Below are positions 1 to 7,588 of a DNA stretch of 12,198 bases, piece after piece; the first letter of the stretch is position 1; each line of letters begins with the position of its first letter. Source of the stretch: Bdellovibrionales bacterium (GTDB lineage: Bacteria > Bdellovibrionota > Bdellovibrionia > Bdellovibrionales > UBA1609); NCBI GenBank assembly GCA_026648125.1, contig JAPKGD010000017.1:1-12198 (forward strand). Reading direction: 5' to 3'. Under the pieces are notes generated by a model, which was not told the origin of the DNA, made no database searches, and worked only from the letters and a program-made list of their open reading frames with translations. A program made the translations under genes and the position numbers.

Positions 1-162
1 GCTTGCTTCAAAGTTGATCCAATATTGTCCGCTCCAGCCCGGCGTTTCTCCGACGGGCAAGGCGTGCATCCAGCCTACGGGGTGTGCCACCGAATAGCTG
101 GGTTTGGAGGCCCAAGCCAAATGAGTGCTTGCGCCCAAAAGGAGTATAAAAAAAGTCCGCAT
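1..162 (-). CDS. Secreted protein of unknown function, N-terminal part only (cut by window edge)
   Basis: The reading frame is open from an ATG at 162 to the window edge and gives 54 residues. It begins MRTFFILLLGASTHLAWA, a typical Sec signal peptide (positive N-end, hydrophobic core, Ala-x-Ala-like cleavage near residue 18), so the product should be exported. The mature start is rich in Gly, Trp and Pro (PVGWMHALPVGETPGWSGQYW), which could suit an outer-membrane beta-barrel, but I do not recognise the family. Two ATGs stand in tandem (165 and 162). The purine-rich AGAAGGGG is better spaced from the one at 162. It lies 51 bp downstream of the reductase gene on the same strand with no terminator between them, so co-transcription with dapF and the reductase is likely. 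Confidence 0.7.
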   Translation of the reverse strand, partial: MRTFFILLLGASTHLAWASKPSYSVAHPVGWMHALPVGETPGWSGQYWINFEAS

Positions 163-213
163 CATGACCCCTTCTCTTCGGATTTCAAAGAGTTAGAGTG
201 AACGGACTAAAAT

Positions 214-1335
214 TTAAATTTCGTCGTAGGTGATATGAATTTCGGAGCTGGCTGGACGCGCTTGGCAGGTGAGAGTTTCACCGGCCGCCATATTTTCGTC
301 GAGTAAAATGCCTGGGTCTCTTTGCTGTACTTTGCCTGATTTGACTTTGGCGATACAAGCCATGCAGTTTCCTTCAAGACACGAATAGGGTGGGTTGGCC
401 CCCGACTCGATCAAAGCCTCGAGCACCGTTTGATCGCGAGCAACATCAAGTTCAATTTGTTCACCATTCAAAGTCACCCGCAAATGAGCGTTGTTGCCAG
501 ACCAAGGTTGATACTCTGCCGGTCCAATTAAGACAGCGCCATCTGGAAGTGGCTCTGAATTCGTTGAACTTGGCGTGGAAGTAAAAGCCTCTGTGTGAAT
601 CTGCTCTTTGGAAAGTCCCTTTTTACTAAGGGCCTCAATGAAATTTTCCATAAATTGACATGGGCCACACAGATATGCCTCTACCTGATTGAGTTGGTGA
701 GGCAAACTCTCAGTTAAAATTTTATTGATAAGAGCGCTCTCGCAACGGCCCGTATGTCCATTCCAGCCCGGGTTGGGTTGAGAAAGGACGTGATGAATTT
801 TCAAGCGGCCATTCATCTTTTCAGTCCATGCCTTGAGTTCTTGAGCATAGATGATCGAACTCTGGTTTCGGTTGGCAAAAATAAGATCTACTGTCGATCC
901 CGGTTCAGAGAGCAAAACTGTTTTAAGGATGGAATAGACCGGAGTAATTCCGCTTCCCGCGGCAATGAAGAGCCAGTGGTGGGGGCCGCTCGTGCGAGGA
1001 GGGCGGTAAAAAGTGCCCGCAGGTGGTGCGGCTCGAACTTCTTGGCCCTCTTTTATCTTTTCAAAAATATAATTCGATCCCTTACCGCCGGGGACTCGCT
1101 TTATGGTTACTTTTAACTCTTTATCGAGAGCGGGTGAGGAACTAATGGAGTAGCTTCTCGGCAGAACCTCGCCGTCGATCTCCAAAAAGAGCGTGAGAAA
1201 CTGGCCCGGTCCAAAACGAAAGTCCTTTTCTTGGCCTTGCGGAACTTCAAACACCAGGCTTACGGCATCACTCGTTTCTTGAATGCGCTTTACAACCTTG
1301 AGAGGTTTGGTGAGCTTTTCTAAATCGTATTTCAT
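214..1335 (-). CDS. Ferredoxin-NADP-reductase-like flavoprotein with C-terminal 2Fe-2S domain (PaaE/Hcr type)
   Basis: A 373-residue single-chain electron-transfer protein. An N-terminal FAD-binding barrel carries RSYS at residues 60-63. An NAD(P)-binding domain follows with GSGITP at 127-132 and a later CGP motif. A linker of about 30 residues leads to a plant-type ferredoxin domain whose cluster ligands are C319, C324, C327 and C357 (C-x4-C-x2-C-x29-C). This is the layout of PaaE, Hcr and KshB reductases, which pass electrons from NAD(P)H via FAD and 2Fe-2S to an oxygenase, desaturase or similar partner. It should be cytoplasmic. The ATG at 1335 overlaps the dapF stop as ATGA, so translation is probably coupled; an in-frame start at 1374 would lie deeper inside dapF and adds nothing conserved. 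No oxygenase partner lies in the window, so the substrate is unknown. Confidence 0.9.
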   Translation of the reverse strand: MKYDLEKLTKPLKVVKRIQETSDAVSLVFEVPQGQEKDFRFGPGQFLTLFLEIDGEVLPRSYSISSSPALDKELKVTIKRVPGGKGSNYIFEKIKEGQEVRAAPPAGTFYRPPRTSGPHHWLFIAAGSGITPVYSILKTVLLSEPGSTVDLIFANRNQSSIIYAQELKAWTEKMNGRLKIHHVLSQPNPGWNGHTGRCESALINKILTESLPHQLNQVEAYLCGPCQFMENFIEALSKKGLSKEQIHTEAFTSTPSSTNSEPLPDGAVLIGPAEYQPWSGNNAHLRVTLNGEQIELDVARDQTVLEALIESGANPPYSCLEGNCMACIAKVKSGKVQQRDPGILLDENMAAGETLTCQARPASSEIHITYDEI

Positions 1336-2186
1336 GACCACTTTAAACCCATACTGTGAGTGTGAAGGTAGCAATCAGAAACCCAATGTGCCGGTCCAGT
1401 GAGCGTCGGCTTTGTGGGTTTCAGGTCAATCATCAGTTCGCCACCGGGAACTTGTACTGTGATCAGTGGGAGAGACGTTTTTTGACGGCTCCAAACAGCG
1501 GCCGCAACGGCACCCGTACCACACGAGCGGGTAAAGTCTTCCACTCCGCGCTCAAAAGTCAGAGCTGAAACGACCTGATTAGAAAGGCTTTTTACAAAAG
1601 TGACGTTTGTTCCACCAACACCAAAATGGGGGTGAGCGCGAATTTCTCGAGCCACCGGAGTTAGCCTTGGGCGGCTTTCAAAATTTTCAACCTCAACAAC
1701 AAAATGGGGTACGCCGGTGTTTACGAAGAAACCTCGCGTGGATAAGCCCCCAAGAGTGAATTGAAGTTCGGACGGCTGCACCTTTACTTCGGGCATTGAG
1801 ACTTGAATCAAATTGTTTTCGAGTCGTGAACCGGTCACGCGACCACTGAGTGTTTCGAAGGCAAATTCTCTTTGGCTCCTCATTTCTCTTTCGGCCCAGA
1901 GAACGGCACAGCGAGCGGCATTGCCACACATCTCAGCGGATGATCCATCCTGATTGTAAAACTCCCACTTAAAATCTGCAGTCGGCGTGGGGTGTAAAAC
2001 AAGAATTCCATCTGCACCGACGCCGTTGTAGCGGTCACAGGCCCATCTGGCGATGCGCTCAGGTGTGGTGTTTTGAGTCCATGCGAGCCACTCTTTTTGG
2101 CTTGATGCGTCAGTGAGGCCGATAAGGAGGAAGTCGTTCTCTGTTGCGGAAAGTTTGCTGACTCTGAGCGGAGATGCTTCAAACAT
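1332..2186 (-). CDS. dapF: Diaminopimelate epimerase
   Basis: A 284-residue enzyme that interconverts LL- and meso-diaminopimelate, the last step before the peptidoglycan precursor and lysine. The two catalytic cysteines are visible: C87 in MCGNAARC and C222 in SCGTGA. The substrate-binding stretches NQDGSSAEMCGN, NTGVPHFV and FERGVEDFTRSCGTG are intact. The N-terminal KLSATENDFLLI matches the family's KMHGxGNDFVVI, although the Gly-Leu-Gly before Asn is changed to Ala-Thr-Glu. I chose the ATG at 2186 because it gives the usual length. A TTG at 2249 would add 21 unconserved residues. No Shine-Dalgarno sequence is evident before 2186, so initiation may be weak or leaderless. It is the first gene of a minus-strand unit with the reductase. 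Confidence 0.95.
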   Translation of the reverse strand: MFEASPLRVSKLSATENDFLLIGLTDASSQKEWLAWTQNTTPERIARWACDRYNGVGADGILVLHPTPTADFKWEFYNQDGSSAEMCGNAARCAVLWAEREMRSQREFAFETLSGRVTGSRLENNLIQVSMPEVKVQPSELQFTLGGLSTRGFFVNTGVPHFVVEVENFESRPRLTPVAREIRAHPHFGVGGTNVTFVKSLSNQVVSALTFERGVEDFTRSCGTGAVAAAVWSRQKTSLPLITVQVPGGELMIDLKPTKPTLTGPAHWVSDCYLHTHSMGLKWS

Positions 2187-2249
2187 GGGGTCGTTAGCTA
2201 TCAAGTTTTGTCTGATGACGCAATACGGTCGCCTTTTGACGCGGGACAA

Positions 2250-2270
2250 TTATCCACAGTTTGTGGGGAT
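2250..2270. promoter_or_regulatory. Perfect DnaA-box 9-mer within an imperfect palindrome, between dapF and the nuclease gene
   Basis: TTATCCACA at 2250-2258 equals the consensus DnaA box. It is followed after 3 bp by TGTGGGGAT, so the site reads as an imperfect palindrome (CACA-GTT-TGTG core). It lies in the 183-bp gap between the divergent dapF and nuclease genes, where both promoters must be. I see no other strong promoter hexamers there. Binding by DnaA is inferred from the match alone. Confidence 0.35.
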
Positions 2271-2369
2271 TTGGTTAGGGCACGTGAATATCTTAATCCA
2301 TTGCTGGACGGGCCCCCTAGACCTTTGGCTAAGCTATTGACGGGGAAAATTGAGGGGGAGGTTCGCTTT

Positions 2370-2831
2370 ATGTCAGGAAAATGGATTTTTGCCGTTTTTG
2401 TGCTGAGTTTTGGGCTTTCCGCAAAGGCCTTTGAGCCAATGGCCAACTGCCGACACTCATCGAAGAGTTTCCATTGTGTGGAATATACAAAAAACTACGA
2501 TGGCGACACGTTTACAGTGAATATTCCGCTCGTACATCCTCTCATCGGGAGCAAAATTACCGTACGAGTCGATGGTATTGATTCTCCAGAGATGGATGGA
2601 GATGGTGCTTGTGAGCGACAATTGGCTTACCGTGCCCAACAAGAGGCGGAGCGAATTCTCAGCAATGCCCGACGAATAGATTTGGTCGACATCAAGAGAG
2701 ACAAATACTTTCGCGTTCTCGCCACCGTCGAAGCCGATGGGCGAAATCTCGGAGATCATTTGATTCGCATGGGCCTCGCAGTGCCCTACGATGGGGGAAT
2801 CAAAGCGCCGACGAATTGGTGTCGAAGATAA
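2370..2831 (+). CDS. Secreted staphylococcal-nuclease-family (thermonuclease-like) protein
   Basis: A 153-residue protein of the SNase fold, which cleaves DNA and RNA with calcium. Residues 1-20 (MSGKWIFAVFVLSFGLSAKA) form a signal peptide, so it acts in the periplasm or outside. The catalytic set is present: DGDT at 44-47, VRVDGIDSPE with R66 and E74 (counterparts of Arg35 and Glu43 of S. aureus nuclease), and DKYFRVLA with R115 (counterpart of Arg87). Cysteines at 27, 36, 81 and 151 could form disulfides. The ATG at 2370 follows GGGGGAGG at 8-nt spacing; the longer in-frame extension upstream has no such support and would bury the signal peptide. It is transcribed away from dapF and ends 4 bp before the end of the convergent gene. 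A role in degrading foreign or prey nucleic acid would fit but is inference. Confidence 0.92.
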   Translation: MSGKWIFAVFVLSFGLSAKAFEPMANCRHSSKSFHCVEYTKNYDGDTFTVNIPLVHPLIGSKITVRVDGIDSPEMDGDGACERQLAYRAQQEAERILSNARRIDLVDIKRDKYFRVLATVEADGRNLGDHLIRMGLAVPYDGGIKAPTNWCRR

Positions 2832-2835
2832 TTTC

Positions 2836-4239
2836 TTAGCGAATGCCCCAGCGCTTTTCGATGGAGTCGTTGGGGTCAGAGGAATAGCGGCGTTCGTTCC
2901 AAATTTTGATAAGTTCTGCAAGAGCCGGTTCGTATGTTTGGTATTGGGGACCACCGAGATTGATCTTATTGTTCCAAACAAAGAGATTATAGGTCCATTT
3001 TGTTTCTGGACGTTCGCTCACAATTTTTGCTGTGAAATCTATGAGTTCCTGAATGCGTTTGTCGCGCGAGGGAGTGCTGTAGTCGTCATACTCTCGTGAT
3101 TCAGGAGCACAGCGATTGGGAAAGCACGCGCGCAGTGCTCCTTCAACCAGCTGCACTCTTTCGCTGTACCGATTTACCAGGGTGTAAAGCAATGAGGTGA
3201 CCTTGCGTTTGAAGTCGACAGTGCGCTGGGGGGCAACTCGATTGAAGACGGCCTCATCAAAGGAGTCGTTGGCAACAAATTCGGGCTGGTATTGTTCTAA
3301 AGAGTAACCAGGCATAGCTTCTGAGGCACTAAGTCTCCAAACTCCGGGTGAGGTTTCTTCGGGCCAGCGAAATCTCATAAATCCACCATCTTGAGGCTGT
3401 TTGGGGTCGCTAAAGTCACCCACAGCCAAAGTGCGGTATTCTTTTGGTGTGGTTGAGTAGCTCACTGAAATGGGTAGGCGACCATCCTTTCCATTTCGCA
3501 CCGCTGTGATCAAATAGTTGTGTCCGGTTTCACCACTCAAATAGGTAAAGTGGCTTCCTGGCAAAAGAGAATTGGAATCAATCCGTATCGGATAGCTGTC
3601 TCTGGCTAGAGCTCCGGTGTAAGTCAGGGCGAGGAGATAGTTGAGAGCGGCCATGAATCGTTGGTCTTTGAACCAGATTGAGTTTGTTCTTTTGTTCTTC
3701 CACTCTTTTCTCATAGAGAAATGGCCAAATAAAAGGCCGCTTCCTCCGAGGCGATTGACCATTGGCAATCCGTTGTTGCGGGCAAAAATCCATCGCGTGG
3801 CGTAGATGACGTCGGCACAATCTGTGGCCAGTGTATCGCGAAAAAAGTCTGGCGTGACATCAGCTTTGACCCAATCGGCGTAGCGAAGTTCCCACTCCTT
3901 GTTCCATTGATTGGTTACGGTCCAAAGTGTTTCGTTTTCTTCCTCTAGGGCGAGTATCTGTGACTGCGGTTGGAGAATGGCGTCCTGCCAATTTTGACTG
4001 ACGTCTTGAAAGTAGTGGCTTGCCCCGGCGTGGGTTTGAAATTCTCTTCGTTCGATAAGCTGTGGAAGTTTTCCTGGAAATTCTTTGCTGATGAGAACGA
4101 TGTATGAGTCTGAGTTTTGCGCGAGAGTGGCGTAAAGAACACCGTCTCCCTCTGATTTGAAACGAACCGTTTCGGCAAAAAGTAATTGCGAGGTAAAGAA
4201 GACTGCGGCGAGAAGAATTGTGGTAAATAATTTTTGCAT
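2836..4239 (-). CDS. Secreted 467-residue protein of unknown function, possible papain-like Cys/His pair
   Basis: I do not recognise this family. Residues 1-22 (ending FTSQLLFA) are a signal peptide, so the product is exported. The mature part has no membrane segments and is rich in aromatic residues (many Trp-containing stretches near 105-125 and 412-425). One region resembles a papain-like/NlpC-P60 arrangement: TDCADVIYATRW places C141 at the start of a predicted helix, and ETGHNYLIT puts H240 at the start of a predicted beta strand about 100 residues later. Two more cysteines (C372, C377) may pair. The ATG at 4239 lacks a close Shine-Dalgarno; GAGGAG lies about 15 nt upstream and could fold with CCTC next to the start. 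It is downstream of dnaE2 but separated by a hairpin, so it may be independently expressed. Confidence 0.8.
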   Translation of the reverse strand: MQKLFTTILLAAVFFTSQLLFAETVRFKSEGDGVLYATLAQNSDSYIVLISKEFPGKLPQLIERREFQTHAGASHYFQDVSQNWQDAILQPQSQILALEEENETLWTVTNQWNKEWELRYADWVKADVTPDFFRDTLATDCADVIYATRWIFARNNGLPMVNRLGGSGLLFGHFSMRKEWKNKRTNSIWFKDQRFMAALNYLLALTYTGALARDSYPIRIDSNSLLPGSHFTYLSGETGHNYLITAVRNGKDGRLPISVSYSTTPKEYRTLAVGDFSDPKQPQDGGFMRFRWPEETSPGVWRLSASEAMPGYSLEQYQPEFVANDSFDEAVFNRVAPQRTVDFKRKVTSLLYTLVNRYSERVQLVEGALRACFPNRCAPESREYDDYSTPSRDKRIQELIDFTAKIVSERPETKWTYNLFVWNNKINLGGPQYQTYEPALAELIKIWNERRYSSDPNDSIEKRWGIR

Positions 4240-4243
4240 AGAG

Positions 4244-4260
4244 GTTTATTTTATCTCCTC
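4244..4260 (-). promoter_or_regulatory. Distant Shine-Dalgarno-like sequence before the 467-residue gene
   Basis: On the minus strand GAGGAG stands about 15 nt from the ATG at 4239, too far for an ideal ribosome site, with AT-rich DNA and a CCTC right before the start. GAGG and CCTC could pair and reposition or mask the site. This is suggestive only. Confidence 0.3.
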
Positions 4261-4265
4261 GGCCA

Positions 4266-4286
4266 GAAGACTCCATCGGAGTCTTC
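4266..4286. terminator. Perfect 9-bp hairpin between dnaE2 and the 467-residue gene
   Basis: GAAGACTCC and GGAGTCTTC are exact reverse complements around a 3-nt loop. The hairpin lies 70 bp beyond the dnaE2 stop on the minus strand. No T-run follows on either strand, so it is not a classical intrinsic terminator. It could be an attenuator, an mRNA-end stabiliser or a dispersed palindrome. It shares the 11-mer AGACTCCATCG with the larger inverted repeat inside lexA. Confidence 0.5.
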
Positions 4287-4355
4287 AAAACTCGCCCACA
4301 GTCGGTATTGCGCCAAGTCAGATTTGCTGGGCGCGAATTTAATTGCTTTGGGGAG

Positions 4356-7300
4356 TCAGGACGGTGTGTTGGGTTTCTCAGTCTGGGTCGGGGCAATGAG
4401 ATGGAGAATTTCTCCCACCGGAAGTGGTGCTAGAGATTCGGCTTTAAGGTTAATAACGCCGTTGGCCTTTTCGAGCCGACCCACAATCTCGATCAATTGG
4501 TGAAAAGCAATGACCAGGCGAAATTTTTCGTACACATCGGGAGTGAGAACCACATTAAAAATGCCGCTTTCATCCTCGACGCTTAAAAAGGCAAAACCTT
4601 TTGCGGTGGGTGGGCGCTGAAGCATACTTAAAAGTCCCGCCACACGAAGGCGTCTTCCCGCCGGCTTATTTTTAAAATCACAGGCTCGACACCATTCGCC
4701 CTCTTTCCAGCGGTTGAGTGAGGGGCGCAGTAAGCCAATGGGGTGTCGACTTAATGAAAAGCCATGACTATCGTATTCACGAAGAAGCCCGTCCCAAGTG
4801 GATTCTTGAGGAAGAATGGTCGTATCCTTTTCTTCGTCGAGATGTTCACGACCCATGGCAAATAATAGACTATCTGTTTTTAATTCAAGAGCCTGAATGC
4901 GCCACAGGGCTTGGCGCGGCTCAAGGCCCAGGCCTCTTAAAGCTCCGGCGGCACCCAAGCGTAAAAGAGTGTTCTTAGGAAGCTCACAACGTTTTACCAG
5001 ATCAGTCAGGCTTCGATAGGGACCATTTTTTCGGCGATCTTCAAGCATGTGTTCGGTGTGCTTCTTTTGTAATCCAAAAATGGCGCGTAGACCGGCGCGA
5101 ATCAACCAATGGCCGTTCTTTTGTTCCAGGTCATAGTCATAATCAGAGATTTGAATATCAAGGGGCAAAAATTGAACGCCATGGCGTTGAGCGTCTGCGA
5201 TGAGCGCGCGGGGCGAATAAAATCCCATGGGTTGAGAGTTCAAGAGTGAACAGGTAAAGGCCTCGGGGTGGTGGCACTTAAGGTAAGAACTTGCGTAGGT
5301 CAGTAAAGCAAAGCTCGCTGCATGACTTTCTGGAAAACCGTAAGAGGCAAAACCGACAATCGTTTGATAAATTTGTTCTGCGTAACTCATGGGAATGCCG
5401 TGTTGGAGCATGCCATTGAGAAGTCGCTGTCTCAGGCCCGCCATCAGTTCACTTTTTTTCCAGCTCGAAGACATAATACGTCGAAGTTCATCCGCCTCAC
5501 CCGGTGTAAACCCGGCCACTGTGGAGGCGATTTGCATGATCTGCTCTTGAAAAATGGGGACGCCAAAGGTTTTCGCCAAGATGGGTTTTAGATCGGGGTG
5601 GGCGTAAGTGACTTTTTCCTGTCCGTGGCGACGTCGAATATAGGGGTGGACCATGCCCCCTTGAATCGGTCCGGGTCGAATGATGGCCACTTCTACCACC
5701 AGATCATAAAAAGTGGTGGGCTTTAATCGTGGCAGCAGTGACATCTGTGCACGCGATTCGATTTGAAAAACACCGACAGTGTCGGCCTTTTGAATCATCT
5801 CATAGGTTACTTTGTCTTCAGAGGGGAGATGAGCCAGGTCGACATTGAGTCCTTTATGTCGTTTTAAAAGTTCAAAGCAGCGTTGTAAGGCTCCGAGCAT
5901 ACCGAGGCCAAGCACATCGATCTTCATCATTTTTAAAACGGTGAGATCGTCTTTGTTCCATTGAATCACATAGCGACGGTCCATGGTGGCTTTCTCCACC
6001 GGCACGCATTCAGTGATAGGTCTTTGCGCAATGAGGAACCCACCAGTGTGAATACCAAGGTGTCTGGGAAACCCCTTAAGACCACTGGCAATATCCATGA
6101 GGAGTTGAAATTGGCGCGGCTTAAGATCCCACTCCTCGGCCTTGTCAGGATTTTCTACGAGCCGCTTCAGACCGTCTCGGCCCATAAATTTAATGATGGC
6201 TTCAATGGTACTTAAGGGAATACCAAGAACCTTGGCCGCCTCACGAAGCGCAAGGCGTGAACGGTAACAAATCACCGTACACACCATGGCGGCATGTTCA
6301 GCGCCATATTTTTTGTAAATGTACTGAATCACTTCTTCGCGTCGTTGGCTGTCAAAGTCGATGTCGATATCGGGCGGCTCGCCACGTTCTTTTGAGATAA
6401 ACCGCTCAAAGAGTAAAGAGACCTTGGTAGGGTCTACTGCGGTTAGGCCTAGCGCAAAGCAGACCACAGAGTTGGCCGCAGAACCTCGCCCCTGAAAGAG
6501 AATATTTTGTCCCCGAGCAAATTCGCAGATGTCATGCAGAGTGAGAAAGTAATCTTCATAGGCTAATTCGTGAATGATTTGAAGTTCATGTTCCGCCGTT
6601 TTTCGCACAGACTCCGGTACGCCAAGGGGGTAGCGCCAACTTAAGCCCTCTTCTGTGAGTTCTCGTAAATGTTCTGTAGCGGTGCGGCCGGAGGGAATGG
6701 CCGCTTGGGGGTATTGATATTTTAATTCGCCCAAGTCAAATTTGATTCTCTCTGCGATACGCACGGATTGCGTGAGAAGATCTGGTCTTTCACGCCATAA
6801 TAAGGCGAGCTCCGGTAAGGGCTTGAGATGACGTTCTCGATTTTGCAAAAGTCGGGTTTTGGCCTGCATCAGGGTGGTTCCGTGTAGAATACAGGTGAGG
6901 ACATCATGAAGAGGCTTTCGATCCGGGTGATGCATAAACGGGCGCTGTGTGGCAACGAGAGTAAATCCGTTTTGAGATTCCAGTTCAATAGCATGATTGT
7001 AAAGCTGCAAAGACTGCCAAGAAAAATCCTTCCACACCGGCAAATAGAGACGGTTATCAAAAGCGCGCCGTAATTTTTCAAGACGAGAAAGTGACCAAGG
7101 TGGGAGAGCGAGGGCGATGAGATCCTCGTTGTGTTGACAGAGCTCGCTTAAAGTTAACCCTGAATAGGCTTTTTTCGCCTCGCGCTTGGCAAGAGTGATC
7201 AATTGGCAAAGTCGAGCATAGCCATATTTATTCATAGGCAAAAGGGTCACAGAGAAAATGCCCTCCTCAGATTGGACCTGCATCTCTGCGCCACAGAAAA

Positions 7301-7583
7301 AGCGAAAATTTGCCGACTCTGAAATCTGTGGAGTTAGAAAATGTGAGGGAAACATGACCGCCTGGTACGCACGGACCACACCGTAAAGTCCGTTAAGGTC
7401 ACAAAGAGCGAGGCCTTTATAACCTAAGGACTGAGCTTGAGTGACCACTTCTTCAGGATGGGAGGCGCCATGGAGAAAAGAAAAATTGCTACGACCGAGA
7501 AGTTCGACAAACTCGATTTCATGGGACTGAGGGAGCTGAAGATCGCGCCGCTTGGGCGCGATCACGCGAAGACCGGTGGACAT
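4356..7583 (-). CDS. dnaE2: Error-prone DNA polymerase III alpha subunit DnaE2 (ImuC)
   Basis: A 1075-residue C-family polymerase, the catalytic subunit of the SOS mutasome that copies past DNA damage. The catalytic triad is visible: D405 and D407 in PDIDIDF, and D556 in KIDVLGLG. Upstream is the QGRGSAANSVVCFALGLT segment, and downstream the SYGFPESHAASFALLTY and OB-fold regions (about 975-1055). The length matches the ImuC branch and is shorter than replicative DnaE. The N-terminal PHP domain starts at VELLGRSNFSFLHGASHPEE and lacks the His-x-His metal ligands of active PHP domains, so proofreading is not expected. It starts 5 nt after the imuB stop without a clear Shine-Dalgarno, so translational coupling is likely. 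Access to the clamp is presumably through ImuB. Confidence 0.97.
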   Translation of the reverse strand: MSTGLRVIAPKRRDLQLPQSHEIEFVELLGRSNFSFLHGASHPEEVVTQAQSLGYKGLALCDLNGLYGVVRAYQAVMFPSHFLTPQISESANFRFFCGAEMQVQSEEGIFSVTLLPMNKYGYARLCQLITLAKREAKKAYSGLTLSELCQHNEDLIALALPPWSLSRLEKLRRAFDNRLYLPVWKDFSWQSLQLYNHAIELESQNGFTLVATQRPFMHHPDRKPLHDVLTCILHGTTLMQAKTRLLQNRERHLKPLPELALLWRERPDLLTQSVRIAERIKFDLGELKYQYPQAAIPSGRTATEHLRELTEEGLSWRYPLGVPESVRKTAEHELQIIHELAYEDYFLTLHDICEFARGQNILFQGRGSAANSVVCFALGLTAVDPTKVSLLFERFISKERGEPPDIDIDFDSQRREEVIQYIYKKYGAEHAAMVCTVICYRSRLALREAAKVLGIPLSTIEAIIKFMGRDGLKRLVENPDKAEEWDLKPRQFQLLMDIASGLKGFPRHLGIHTGGFLIAQRPITECVPVEKATMDRRYVIQWNKDDLTVLKMMKIDVLGLGMLGALQRCFELLKRHKGLNVDLAHLPSEDKVTYEMIQKADTVGVFQIESRAQMSLLPRLKPTTFYDLVVEVAIIRPGPIQGGMVHPYIRRRHGQEKVTYAHPDLKPILAKTFGVPIFQEQIMQIASTVAGFTPGEADELRRIMSSSWKKSELMAGLRQRLLNGMLQHGIPMSYAEQIYQTIVGFASYGFPESHAASFALLTYASSYLKCHHPEAFTCSLLNSQPMGFYSPRALIADAQRHGVQFLPLDIQISDYDYDLEQKNGHWLIRAGLRAIFGLQKKHTEHMLEDRRKNGPYRSLTDLVKRCELPKNTLLRLGAAGALRGLGLEPRQALWRIQALELKTDSLLFAMGREHLDEEKDTTILPQESTWDGLLREYDSHGFSLSRHPIGLLRPSLNRWKEGEWCRACDFKNKPAGRRLRVAGLLSMLQRPPTAKGFAFLSVEDESGIFNVVLTPDVYEKFRLVIAFHQLIEIVGRLEKANGVINLKAESLAPLPVGEILHLIAPTQTEKPNTPS

Positions 7584-7588
7584 AAAAA

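Noticed and set aside
2187..2249. N-terminal extension of dapF from a TTG at 2249
   Set aside because: It adds 21 residues with no counterpart in DapF, and the family's conserved start aligns with the ATG at 2186.
2208..2369. Long N-terminal extension of the nuclease to an upstream ATG
   Set aside because: It would bury a clear signal peptide, while the ATG at 2370 has a strong, well-spaced ribosome site.
2802..2857. AAAGCGC/GCGCTTT inverted repeat around the convergent stop codons as a shared terminator
   Set aside because: The arms are only 7 bp and about 42 bp apart, and no T-run follows, so it is not a convincing terminator.
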